Source: Asticcacaulis endophyticus (GTDB lineage: Bacteria > Pseudomonadota > Alphaproteobacteria > Caulobacterales > Caulobacteraceae). From it: a stretch of DNA of 64,000 nt. Where the stretch lies: assembly GCF_014652575.1 (NCBI RefSeq), contig NZ_BMZB01000001.1, positions 1,107,722 through 1,171,721 on the forward strand, given 5' to 3'. The position numbers and the translations under genes are program-made. The notes beneath the pieces were generated by a model that saw only the letters and a list, made by a program, of their open reading frames with translations, did not search any database and was not told where the DNA came from. Position 1 is the first letter of the stretch; each line of letters starts with the position of its first letter. This document shows positions 24,138 to 32,837 of the stretch, piece by piece.

Positions 24138-26180
24138 ATGCGCGCGATCCTGCTGGCCCTGATGGCCGTTTTGACTATCATAGGGCCCGCCGCTGAGGCG
24201 CGTCAGACCTCTTCGCTCAATGCCGGTTGGCTGTTTAAACGTGAAGACATTCCGACGGCGTCGGCCGCCAGCTTTGACGATAAAACATGGCTGAAGGTCA
24301 CCTTGCCGCACACCTTCAATGCCGGTGATGGCGCCGATGGCGGCAGCTATTATCGCGGGGCCGGGTGGTATCGCAAAAGCCTTGATCTCAAACCCCTGAC
24401 CGCCCGCGACCGGCTCTATCTGCAATTTGACGGGGCGGCACTGGTCACCGAAGTGTTTGTCAATGGTACGCGCATCGGCCGCCATGATGGCGGCTATTCG
24501 ACCTTTCGCTTTGATATTACGCCGGCGGTCAAGGCCGGTACTAATCTTATTGCGGTTAAGGTCGATAATGCCGCCTGGCCGCATATCGCGCCGTCGGGCG
24601 GGGATTTCACTATCTTCGGCGGGCTATATCGCGGTGTGTCGCTGATCCAGACGTCGGATGCCGGATTTGATTTGCTTGATCACGGATCACCCGGCGTAGC
24701 GGTTACCGCCACGCTTAATGCGCGGCGCGAAGCTGAGCTGAATATCGTCACCTCTTTGCGCAACAGCCGCAAAGGCACGGCCAATTTGACCATCCGCACC
24801 CGCGTTTTCAGCGAAGGCCGTGAGGTGCTGGCCCTGTCCAAAGGGGCGCGTCTGCGGGCGGGGCAGGTCGTGCAACTAACCCAGGCCGGCATCATTGTCA
24901 GGCCCAGATTGTGGAATGGGCGCCTTGATCCGCACCTTTATAATGTCGTCACCGAAGTGTCCGAAGACCGTGGCCTGCTTGACCGGCTGGTAACCCCGTT
25001 CGGGGTGCGCACAGTTGAGTTTGATGCGGGTCGCGGCCTGTTACTTAACGGTCAACCCTATGCGGTGCATGGTGTTAATCTGCATGCCAGCCGCGCTGGT
25101 GTCGGGGCGGCCATGAGCAACACTGACATTTCCGAAGACTTTGATATGCTGGATGAACTGGGGGTGACCGGGGTGCGGCTGGTCCATTATCCCCATGCTC
25201 AGCGTGCCTATGAGGAGGCCGACCGGCGCGGGATTTTGATCCTGACCGAAGTGCCGGTAAATAGCGCGGTGGCGGATACGCAAGCCTTCCGCGCCAATGC
25301 GGCCCAGCAGGTGCGTGAACTGATCCGTCAGAACATCAACCACCCCAGCGTCATCGCCTGGGGGATTGGCAATGAGGTCTATGCGACCGAACCCTATGTG
25401 GCCAACATCCTGATGGAATTGAATAATGTGGCCATCGAAGAAGACGATAGCCGCCCGACGATCTATGCCCATTGCTGTCAGGCAGATAATGACCCCAAGG
25501 CGATGCAGAGTCAGTTGATCGGCTTTAACCGCTACTTCGGCTGGTACTCTGATGAGTTTTCAAAAATGGGCACCTGGGCCGATGGGTTCCACAAGGCCTT
25601 TCCCGAAAAGCCGTTTGCGGTCACTGAATATGGCGCGGGCGGCAGCGCGGGTCATCAGCAGGAGCCGCCAGAGCGGACCGACCCTACTTCCGGCTGGCAC
25701 CCTGAGCAGTACCAGACCCTGTACCATGAAGCGAACTGGGCCGAACTGTCGACGCGGCCGTTCATCTGGGGCAAGTTTGTCTGGCAGGGCTTTGATGCCG
25801 CCTCCGATGGCCGCAACGAAGGCGAGCAGGCGGGCATCAACGATAAGGGCCTGATCACCTATGATCGCCGAACCAAAAAGGATGCGTTCTATTTCTATAA
25901 GGCCCAGTGGTCACAGGCCCCGCTGGTCTACATCACCTCACGCCGCTATACGGATCGTAAAATCGCCTCGACCGATGTTAAGGTCTATAGCAATCAGTCA
26001 AGCGTGACCCTGAAACTCAACGGCGCGGTCATCGGCACCCAAAAGCCGGTGGGCGGGATCGTGATTTTCAAATCAGTGATCCTTAAAGAAGGCATCAACG
26101 AAGTCACTGCCGAAAGCCCCAAGACCTCCGATAAGGTTGTTTGGCGGTTATCAGTGCCGGTGCCGGCATTGGTGCGTTAG
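24138..26180 (+). CDS. Glycoside hydrolase family 2, beta-galactosidase-like, secreted
   Basis: 680 residues with a signal peptide (MRAILLALMAVLTIIGPAAEA). Sugar-binding jelly-roll (30-170), immunoglobulin-like domain (about 185-290), TIM barrel (about 295-600) and a C-terminal beta domain. The acid/base is Glu413 (WGIGNEV) and the nucleophile Glu497 (FAVTEYGAGG). GH2 enzymes of this length include beta-galactosidases and beta-glucuronidases; galactosidase is favoured only weakly. AGGGAA precedes the ATG. Single gene, convergent with nothing nearby. Confidence 0.88.
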   Translation: MRAILLALMAVLTIIGPAAEARQTSSLNAGWLFKREDIPTASAASFDDKTWLKVTLPHTFNAGDGADGGSYYRGAGWYRKSLDLKPLTARDRLYLQFDGAALVTEVFVNGTRIGRHDGGYSTFRFDITPAVKAGTNLIAVKVDNAAWPHIAPSGGDFTIFGGLYRGVSLIQTSDAGFDLLDHGSPGVAVTATLNARREAELNIVTSLRNSRKGTANLTIRTRVFSEGREVLALSKGARLRAGQVVQLTQAGIIVRPRLWNGRLDPHLYNVVTEVSEDRGLLDRLVTPFGVRTVEFDAGRGLLLNGQPYAVHGVNLHASRAGVGAAMSNTDISEDFDMLDELGVTGVRLVHYPHAQRAYEEADRRGILILTEVPVNSAVADTQAFRANAAQQVRELIRQNINHPSVIAWGIGNEVYATEPYVANILMELNNVAIEEDDSRPTIYAHCCQADNDPKAMQSQLIGFNRYFGWYSDEFSKMGTWADGFHKAFPEKPFAVTEYGAGGSAGHQQEPPERTDPTSGWHPEQYQTLYHEANWAELSTRPFIWGKFVWQGFDAASDGRNEGEQAGINDKGLITYDRRTKKDAFYFYKAQWSQAPLVYITSRRYTDRKIASTDVKVYSNQSSVTLKLNGAVIGTQKPVGGIVIFKSVILKEGINEVTAESPKTSDKVVWRLSVPVPALVR

Positions 26181-26212
26181 TAATTTGGATTAAACTCGAA
26201 TCGAGTTGCGAT

Positions 26213-26530
26213 ATGATAGACCTTGAATCACTCGATATTGTCGCTTCAGTAGGCAAAGAAAGCCGGTATGAGATTGGAATTTACCGAGAGTCTTTGACGG
26301 ACGATTATAATCCTGAAGGTCACATGAAAGGTTGGCGTTTGTATGTCGATAAGGTGCTTTCCTCTCAGGAATGGGAACCTGTTTACGACGTATGGGAAGA
26401 AAATTTTTGCGATATAATGCGTTACGCGGCTGAATATGTTGGTGAGAACGATCGATGGTATGATCGTAATGGCCGAGACGTCTGCATCAATGAAGTTGTG
26501 ACTACTATCAGAGACATGGGTGGATGCTGA
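26213..26530 (+). CDS. Hypothetical acidic protein, low GC
   Basis: About 105 residues from the ATG in GATATGATAGACC; the open frame extends upstream but overlaps the GH2 gene. Rich in Asp/Glu and aromatic residues (GWRLYVDKVLSS, YDVWEENFCDIMRYAAEYVGENDRWYD). Base composition is clearly more AT-rich than its neighbours, which suggests recent arrival. Its size, acidity and isolation recall contact-dependent immunity proteins, but no toxin is next to it. Family not recognised. Confidence 0.5.
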   Translation: MIDLESLDIVASVGKESRYEIGIYRESLTDDYNPEGHMKGWRLYVDKVLSSQEWEPVYDVWEENFCDIMRYAAEYVGENDRWYDRNGRDVCINEVVTTIRDMGGC

Positions 26531-26615
26531 TTGAGCGGAGAAGCTTAATTAATTTTGCTAACGCTTGAGATACCATAAGGTAGATACGATATAGGCCGAA
26601 ACGAAAGGCTCATCC

Positions 26616-27314
26616 ATGACCGCTAACCCCCACACCCTGCGTGTCGATATCTGGTCGGATATCATCTGTCCGTTTTGCTGGATCGGTAAGCGCCAGTTCG
26701 AGATCGCTCTGAAAGATTTCGCGGGCCGCGATCAGGTTGAGGTCCATTACCATGCCTTTCGCTTGTCGCCCGATCAGCCGGTGACGCCAGTCAAAGACAT
26801 GCTGCAACTGAAATACCGCATGACCCCGGAGCAGGTCGCTCAAAATCAGGCGCGGGTGGTTCAGATGGCGGCCAGCGTTGGGCTTGACTATCATCTGGAA
26901 AGTACCCTCAACGGCGATACGCTGAAAGCTCACCGCCTGATCAAACTGGCCGAAGATCACGGTCTGGCCGCCGAGATGATTGAACGGCTTTACCGCGCCA
27001 ATTTTACAGAAGAACAGTCGCTGTTTGACGATGCGGTGCTGGTGGCGCTGGCCGCAGAGGTCGGGCTGGAGGCGGAGGCCGTGACCGCGTTTCTGAAAAC
27101 CGATCGCTATGCTGACACGGTACGCGAGGAACAGGAGTTTATTACCTCTAAAGGGGCGCAGGGCGTGCCGTTCTTTGTGCTCAACAACCGTTATGCCCTG
27201 TCGGGAGCACAGCCGCCGGAAGCTTTTACGCAGGCGCTGGAGTCCGCATGGAAAGACATCGCGCCTCAAATCACAGAGGGTGAAGTGTGCGGACCGGATG
27301 GCTGTGAGATATAG
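26616..27314 (+). CDS. DsbA-family oxidoreductase, FrnE type
   Basis: 232 residues of the thioredoxin fold with a helical insertion. CPFC (about residues 19-22, in SDIICPFCWIGKRQ) is the redox site. GAQGVPFFVLNNRYALSGAQ holds the cis-proline loop. The C-terminal CGPDGC adds a second Cys pair, as in FrnE of Deinococcus. No signal peptide, so it is a cytoplasmic disulfide reductase/isomerase. AAAGG precedes the ATG. Confidence 0.9.
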   Translation: MTANPHTLRVDIWSDIICPFCWIGKRQFEIALKDFAGRDQVEVHYHAFRLSPDQPVTPVKDMLQLKYRMTPEQVAQNQARVVQMAASVGLDYHLESTLNGDTLKAHRLIKLAEDHGLAAEMIERLYRANFTEEQSLFDDAVLVALAAEVGLEAEAVTAFLKTDRYADTVREEQEFITSKGAQGVPFFVLNNRYALSGAQPPEAFTQALESAWKDIAPQITEGEVCGPDGCEI

Positions 27315-27352
27315 TCTGGACAAGTCAGCGTACAGCCTGTAATCAGATAGCC

Positions 27353-27418
27353 ATGACCAAGACCGCTTTCATCGTAGCCGCCGCGATTATTATCATCACC
27401 GAACCGGTGGTGGGATAG
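27353..27418 (+). CDS. Possible 21-residue hydrophobic peptide
   Basis: ATG to TAG gives MTKTAFIVAAAIIIITEPVV plus Gly, a short basic start followed by a hydrophobic helix. It lies between the FrnE gene and the terminator at 27446, so it would be the last frame on that transcript. There is no strong ribosome-binding site, and at this length chance is a real alternative. Confidence 0.2.
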   Translation: MTKTAFIVAAAIIIITEPVVG

Positions 27419-27445
27419 CGCGCGTCTGAGGTCAGAACCGTCGCC

Positions 27446-27466
27446 AACCCGCCCAGGAGGCGGGTT
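27446..27466 (+). terminator. Terminator after the FrnE gene
   Basis: AACCCGCC (27446-27453), loop CAGGA, GGCGGGTT (27459-27466), then T to 27471. Perfect eight-pair stem with T-run. Confidence 0.9.
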
Positions 27467-27510
27467 TTTTTATACCGGTCTCCTTTGTATTTTCCATTGA
27501 AGGAGCCATC

Positions 27511-28017
27511 ATGTCGCTAAATTCCCAGCCGAAACTTTATATGCTGTGCGGCAAGATCGCCGCCGGTAAATCGACGCTATCGACGAAGCTGGCCACCCGG
27601 CCGCATACGGTGGCGATCAGCGAAGACGCCTGGCTGGCGCGGCTCTATAAGAACCAGATCTCAAGCCTTGATGACTATGTGTTCTATTCGGCCAAGCTGC
27701 GCGATGTGATAGGCCCCCATGTTGAGGATATGCTGCGGGCAGGGCTGTCGGTCGTGCTCGATTTTCCGGCCAATACCCGCAATCAGCGTCGCTGGATGCG
27801 CCAGCTCTGCGTCAATGCCAATGCCGGTCATGAACTGCATTACCTCGACACGCCCGATGAGGTCTGCCGCCAACGTCTGAAAGCCCGTAGCTTAAGCGGC
27901 GCGCACAATTTCGCTGCCACCAGCCGCGATTTTGGCATCGTGAGCGGTTTCTTTGAGCCGCCTCATGCCGATGAAGGTTTTGAGGTGATCCGGCATGAAC
28001 TGATGGCGCTGGTGTGA
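27511..28017 (+). CDS. P-loop kinase-like ATPase (AAA_33/zeta-like)
   Basis: 168 residues. Walker A is GKIAAGKST (residues 14-22), and the pattern VVLDFPANTRNQRRW followed by DTPDEVCRQRLKARS (the Arg-rich lid) matches small kinases of the AAA_33/zeta-toxin/gluconokinase group that phosphorylate a small molecule. No antitoxin partner is adjacent, so a toxin role is unlikely. AAGGAG precedes the ATG. Substrate unknown. Confidence 0.75.
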   Translation: MSLNSQPKLYMLCGKIAAGKSTLSTKLATRPHTVAISEDAWLARLYKNQISSLDDYVFYSAKLRDVIGPHVEDMLRAGLSVVLDFPANTRNQRRWMRQLCVNANAGHELHYLDTPDEVCRQRLKARSLSGAHNFAATSRDFGIVSGFFEPPHADEGFEVIRHELMALV

Positions 28018-28083
28018 AGGTGTCAATTCAGTGGACGGCGCAGGGCCGGGTAGTTATCGTTCCGGCGTTTTACCACCAAGGGG

Positions 28084-28737
28084 ATGATGTCTATGAAGCT
28101 TTGCGGCATTGCGATTATTTTAGGGCTGATGACGGCCTCATCCCCGGTATGGGCGCAAACTACGACGGAGACTAAACCCGCAGAGGATTCCAAGGCTCAG
28201 GAAGGCACCCAATCCTCGCAGTGGATGAGCGATGTCAAAGGTGACAATTTGCAATCGGCGGTCATGACGCCCATGACCGATCTTAACCTGCGTAAGCTTG
28301 AGATACCGGAGATTCTGCTCAAAGCCTCAGCCAATGCCTATGACCTGACCGGCATGGATAGCTGTCAGGCTTTAGGGGACGAAATCAGCCAGTTGAGCGA
28401 CATTCTAGGCATCGATTTCGACGCCCCGGCCCTGACAGATGGGCGTAGCCTGACCGATAAGGCCAAACATCTGGCCGGACATGCCACGGTCGGGGCGGTA
28501 CGCGACGCCAGCGGCAGCCTTGTGCCCTTCCGCGGCATTGTGCGTAAGGTGTCGGGCGCGGATAAATACCAGAACGAGATCGATACGGCGATTGAAGCCG
28601 GGCGGGTGCGCCGCGCCTATCTCAAAGGGGTCGGCATCACCAAAAACTGCGCCCCGCCTGCCGCACCACTTTGGTTCGTTCCGGAAAAGGCCGCCGCTAA
28701 ATCTGCGCCTAAGCCCAAAGCCAAAACCAAGCGCTAA
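28084..28737 (+). CDS. Exported hypothetical protein
   Basis: 217 residues with a signal peptide (MKLCGIAIILGLMTASSPVWAQ). The mature protein has a low-complexity acidic start (TTTETKPAEDSKAQEGTQ), a central helical part with LDLTGMDSC-like context (YDLTGMDSCQALGDEISQL), DVLG-type segments and a Lys/Ala/Pro-rich tail (KAAAKSAPKPKAKTKR). Two cysteines could pair in the periplasm. AGGGG lies before the ATG. I do not recognise the family; it may be a lineage-specific Caulobacterales protein. Confidence 0.7.
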   Translation: MMSMKLCGIAIILGLMTASSPVWAQTTTETKPAEDSKAQEGTQSSQWMSDVKGDNLQSAVMTPMTDLNLRKLEIPEILLKASANAYDLTGMDSCQALGDEISQLSDILGIDFDAPALTDGRSLTDKAKHLAGHATVGAVRDASGSLVPFRGIVRKVSGADKYQNEIDTAIEAGRVRRAYLKGVGITKNCAPPAAPLWFVPEKAAAKSAPKPKAKTKR

Positions 28738-28802
28738 TCATTTCGCTTGCGGTGGTCATGGCAAGCGGTAATCTCATGCCTCCAAACATAAGGGATGCTG
28801 TC

Positions 28803-29693
28803 ATGACACTTACCAAAGCCATTAAACTTGCTGGATTGGGTGTCGCGCTGGCAACACTTACCGCCGCAGACACACCCGCGCTGTCGCCGCAGGAAATCGT
28901 CGATGCCGCTCCGGCCAGCGCTTGGAAGGATATCCCGCCCGAAGATATGGTCGTGATCCGCTTTAAGGACGGCACCTCATCGGTTCTGCAACTGGCACCG
29001 GAGTTCGCGCCGGTCCATGTGGCCAACATCAAGACTCTGGTGAAAACCGGCTGGCTGAATAGCGCCGCCCTGATCCGGGTGCAGGACAACTATGTCACCC
29101 AGTGGGGCTATCCTGATGCCGAAGAAGCACCCCTGCCGGCTGGAGTGATCAAGACCCCGCCCGCCGAATATGAGCACACGCCGTCAAAAAATTTCAAGCC
29201 TCTGAAATATAAGGATAGCTTTGCCGCCAAGGTCGGCCATGTCGCGTCATGGCCCGTGGCGACAGATGGCCAAAGCCAGTGGCTGACCCACTGTTACGGC
29301 ATGATCGGCGTGGCGCGCGATGTCGCCCCCGATACCGGCTCAGGCAGCCAGCTTTATACGGTGATTGGTCAGGCGCCGCGCGCGCTCGACCGCAATGTGA
29401 CGCTGGTAGGAAGGGTGATCGCGGGGATGGAAAACCTCAGCGCCCGTCCGCGCGGCACCGAAGATCTGGGCTTTTATAAAACCCCGCCCGAAGGGGGCCG
29501 GTTTACGTCCGTCACCCTCGCCAGCGATCTGCCCGAAGCGGAGCGGCCGAAGTTTCAGGTCATGGATACCGACAGTGCGACCTTCGCCGACTGGGTTAAG
29601 GCGCGCGCCAATCGCTCTGGCACATTCTTTGTGAAATCGGCCGGGGCGATAGACATCTGCAACGCTACCGCCCCGATCCGTAAGGTTCCGTAA
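28803..29693 (+). CDS. Cyclophilin-type peptidyl-prolyl isomerase, exported
   Basis: About 296 residues. N-terminal hydrophobic signal (LTKAIKLAGLGVALATLTAADT). The cyclophilin core shows in VHVANIKTLVKTGWLNSAALIRVQDNYVTQWG, HCYGMIGVARD and LYTVIGQAPRALDRNVTLVGRV. Key catalytic positions differ from classic cyclophilin (no FHR motif; ALIRV instead), so activity may be weak, as in other periplasmic cyclophilin-like proteins. The start at 28803 is set by GGGA seven bases upstream; the frame extends further but without signal character. Confidence 0.82.
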   Translation: MTLTKAIKLAGLGVALATLTAADTPALSPQEIVDAAPASAWKDIPPEDMVVIRFKDGTSSVLQLAPEFAPVHVANIKTLVKTGWLNSAALIRVQDNYVTQWGYPDAEEAPLPAGVIKTPPAEYEHTPSKNFKPLKYKDSFAAKVGHVASWPVATDGQSQWLTHCYGMIGVARDVAPDTGSGSQLYTVIGQAPRALDRNVTLVGRVIAGMENLSARPRGTEDLGFYKTPPEGGRFTSVTLASDLPEAERPKFQVMDTDSATFADWVKARANRSGTFFVKSAGAIDICNATAPIRKVP

Positions 29694-29696
29694 GGC

Positions 29697-32600
29697 CTAT
29701 TCCGCCGGATGGGTTACCGGAGCTGGCTTTTTACGGCCATGGAACAGACGGTCCAGCGCCAGATAGATGACCGGCGTCGAAAACAGCGTCAGCACCTGCG
29801 ACACCAGCAAGCCACCGACCACGGCCACACCAAGCGGCTGGCGCAGTTCAGCCCCTGTACCGTGGCCGATCATCAGCGGAATAGCCGCTAACATGGCCGC
29901 AATCGTGGTCATGATAATTGGCCGGAAGCGGGTGATGGCGGCTTTGTAGATCGCGTCTGCAGCACTCAGGCCGCCGTTTCGCTGGGCATCGAGCGCGAAA
30001 TCGACCATCAGGATGCCGTTCTTTTTGACGATCCCGATCAGCAGGATCACCCCGATCAGGGCCATAATTGAGAAATCAAGCTGGAACAGCCACAGGAACA
30101 GCACCGCACCTATCCCCGCCGACGGCAGGGTCGACAGAATGGTCAGCGGCGTCGAGAAGCTTTCATAAAGCACGCCCAGAATGATGTAGACCGCCAGCAC
30201 CGCCGCAAGGATCAGTAGCGGCTGGCTCTTGAGCGAGTCCTGAAAGATCAGGGCGGCCCCTTGCGGCTCACCGGTAATGGTGTCGGGCATATTGATTTCA
30301 CCGCGCAGACGCTCAATGTCCGCAATGGCATCCCCAAGTGCCACTCCTTTGGGCAGATTGAAGGAGATGGTCACTGCCGGAAACTGACCGTAGCGGTTGA
30401 TCGACACCGGCCCGGAGGTCGGAGCTTCGCGGGTTGTAACTGCCGATAACGGCACCATTTCCTGCGTCAGGGGTGAGCGCAGATAGAAGTAATCCATGCT
30501 GTCGACGCGCTTGGCCAGTTCGTCATCAATGCCCAGAATGATCTTATACTGATTGACCTGAGTCTGGAATTCGTTGACCTGACGCTGGGCATAGGCATCG
30601 TATAGGGCCTGATCTATATCATCGACGTTAAAACCATAGCGCGCTGCCGCCACCCGGTCGATGGTCAGGTTTTGCATCCGCGCCCCCAGTTGCAGGTTGT
30701 GGCGTACGTCGCGAAAGCCCGGACTGTTGCTCATGGCGTCTGTCATACGCTCCGACCACTGGGCCAGTTCGTTGTAGTCCTGCCCCTTAAGCACATAAAC
30801 GTACTGAGCTGATCCGCCGCCGGCCGACAGGTTGATATCCTGAGCCGAGCGCAGCGACAGGGTTATGCCGGGAATTTTCGCCGCCTGCGGACGGATGCGG
30901 TCGATGAACTCTTCGGACGACACATCGCGGTCGCCGCGGTCTTTGAGCACGATGAAGAAGCGCCCGTTCGACCAGCCGCCACCGCCGCCACCACCGATGA
31001 TGTTGTTAAAGCCGGAAACCGCCGGGTCCTTGGCGATGATGTCCTGAAGCAGCTTTTGCTTAACCAGCATGTCTTCGTAGGAAATGTCATCTGCGGCCTG
31101 AGTAGAGCCCTGCACAAAGGCCGTATCCTGCAGCGGGAAGAAGCCCTTGGGTATCCACATATAGCCCGCAACGGCAATGGCCACGGTGATAAAGAAGGTG
31201 ATCAGGGTCAGACCCTGATGGCGCAGCACGACCTGCAAACTGCGGTCATAGAGGTTTTGCAAGCGGGTCGAGAAATCCTTACCCGTATCGCGGTGTTTCG
31301 GTGCCTTCATGAAGCGCGCGGCCAGCATGGGGGCCAGCGTCAGGGACATGACCACCGAAATCAGCAGGGACACCGTGATGGTCACTGCAAATTCAAAGAA
31401 CAGCCGTCCGACAATCCCGTCCATAAACAGCAGCGGAATAAAGGCGGCAATCAGCGAGAAGGTGATCGACAAGACCGTAAAGCCGATCTCGCCCGCCCCT
31501 TTTAAGGCTGCGGTTCTGGAATCTTCGCCCAGTTCCATATGGCGGTGGATGTTTTCGACCACCACGATGGCGTCATCGACCACGAAGCCAACGGCGATCA
31601 CCAGCGACACAAGGGTCAGGTTATTCAAACTGAAACCCAGCACATACATGGCCGCAAAGGTCGCGACCAGCGATGAGCCCAGCACCGCTGCCACAATAAG
31701 GGTCGCCGAGACCTGACGCAGGAACAGGCCCATGACCAGCACAACGAGGATCAGGGTAATGACCAGCGTCAGCTCAACTTCGTGCAGGGAGGCGCGGATG
31801 GTGCGGGTACGGTCGTTGAGCACTTCGACCTTAGTGGTGGCAGGCAGGGCCTTGGTCAGGTTCGGCAGAGAGGCGCGGACGGTATCGGCGATCTTGACGA
31901 CGTTCTCACCGGGCTGACGGGTAATGGCAATGCCTAAGCCGCGCTGACCATTCGGGAAGGCGGCGGAATAGAGATTTTCCGGCCCCAAGGTAACGGTTGC
32001 CACATCACGCATATAGACCGGCGTTTGGTCACGATAGGCGATGATGACGTTCTGATAGTCCTCAGCGGAAAAAATCTGGTCGTTAGTGGCAAAGGTCGAC
32101 AGGGTATTGCGCCCCGGCACGGTACCCTTGGCGCGGTTGACCGAGGCTTCCTGCAGGGCGGTGCGCAGATCCTGCATCGTCAAACCGTATGAGGCCAGCC
32201 GGTCAGGCTGAGCGCCAATACGGATGGCCGGTTTCTGGGCACCGAAGATGCGCACTTCGCCCACGCCCGGCAACTGATTGATCTGACGGGCCAGATTGAC
32301 ATCGGCCATGTCCGAAAGCTGGGTCAGGTCCATGTACGGATCATTGATCGTCAGGATCAGCACCGGCGAGTCCGCCGGGTTGAGCTTACGCCAGGTCGGC
32401 AGGTTCGGCATGTCGTCGGGCAGACGACCGGACACCGAATTGATCGCCGCCTGTACTTCCTGGGCGGCGCTATCGATATCCTTGTTCAGCTCGAACTGCA
32501 GGGTGATATTGGTTGACCCGATCGAGTTGGATGAGGTCATTTCCGTGATGCCGGGAATGGCTGTAAAGGCCGTTTCCAGCGGTGTGGCGATTGCGGATGC

Positions 32601-32837
32601 CATAGTGTCGGGCGACGCACCGGGCAGGCCCGCGCTGATGCTGATGGTCGGGAAATCGGCTTGTGGCAAGGGGGCAACCGGCAGGCGCGGGAAGGCAAAC
32701 ACCCCCAAAAGCACAATGGCAAGCGTCAGAAGGGCCGTCGCCACCGGACGGTTGATGAACCACGACGAAAAGCTGGAATAGCTGCCTTCGCCCGTGCTCT
32801 GGCCCGATTTTGTCTCTTTAGGCTGCGGATGATCCAT
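29697..32837 (-). CDS. RND efflux pump inner-membrane component, MdtC/MuxB-like
   Basis: 1046 residues, 12 spans with two large periplasmic loops. The start FINRPVATALLTLAIVLLGVFAF and GSTNITLQFELNKDIDSAAQEVQAAI are typical of the MdtB/MdtC branch of HAE1 pumps. The proton-relay Asp pair is in GFVVDDAIVVVENI. A run of seven Gly (IIGGGGGGGWSNGRFF) lies in the second periplasmic loop. It overlaps the membrane-fusion gene stop by one base. It expels drugs or toxic compounds by proton exchange. No outer-membrane channel gene is adjacent. Confidence 0.93.
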   Translation of the reverse strand: MDHPQPKETKSGQSTGEGSYSSFSSWFINRPVATALLTLAIVLLGVFAFPRLPVAPLPQADFPTISISAGLPGASPDTMASAIATPLETAFTAIPGITEMTSSNSIGSTNITLQFELNKDIDSAAQEVQAAINSVSGRLPDDMPNLPTWRKLNPADSPVLILTINDPYMDLTQLSDMADVNLARQINQLPGVGEVRIFGAQKPAIRIGAQPDRLASYGLTMQDLRTALQEASVNRAKGTVPGRNTLSTFATNDQIFSAEDYQNVIIAYRDQTPVYMRDVATVTLGPENLYSAAFPNGQRGLGIAITRQPGENVVKIADTVRASLPNLTKALPATTKVEVLNDRTRTIRASLHEVELTLVITLILVVLVMGLFLRQVSATLIVAAVLGSSLVATFAAMYVLGFSLNNLTLVSLVIAVGFVVDDAIVVVENIHRHMELGEDSRTAALKGAGEIGFTVLSITFSLIAAFIPLLFMDGIVGRLFFEFAVTITVSLLISVVMSLTLAPMLAARFMKAPKHRDTGKDFSTRLQNLYDRSLQVVLRHQGLTLITFFITVAIAVAGYMWIPKGFFPLQDTAFVQGSTQAADDISYEDMLVKQKLLQDIIAKDPAVSGFNNIIGGGGGGGWSNGRFFIVLKDRGDRDVSSEEFIDRIRPQAAKIPGITLSLRSAQDINLSAGGGSAQYVYVLKGQDYNELAQWSERMTDAMSNSPGFRDVRHNLQLGARMQNLTIDRVAAARYGFNVDDIDQALYDAYAQRQVNEFQTQVNQYKIILGIDDELAKRVDSMDYFYLRSPLTQEMVPLSAVTTREAPTSGPVSINRYGQFPAVTISFNLPKGVALGDAIADIERLRGEINMPDTITGEPQGAALIFQDSLKSQPLLILAAVLAVYIILGVLYESFSTPLTILSTLPSAGIGAVLFLWLFQLDFSIMALIGVILLIGIVKKNGILMVDFALDAQRNGGLSAADAIYKAAITRFRPIIMTTIAAMLAAIPLMIGHGTGAELRQPLGVAVVGGLLVSQVLTLFSTPVIYLALDRLFHGRKKPAPVTHPAE

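Noticed and set aside
27511-28017. Zeta-type toxin
   Set aside because: The P-loop and Arg lid fit zeta toxins, but there is no epsilon antitoxin and the gene is a lone unit, so a housekeeping kinase is more likely.
30961-31016. The seven-glycine run in the RND pump as a possible repeat expansion or frameshift
   Set aside because: The frame continues normally on both sides and the codons are mixed. It is a flexible loop, not a sequencing or slippage error that I can show.
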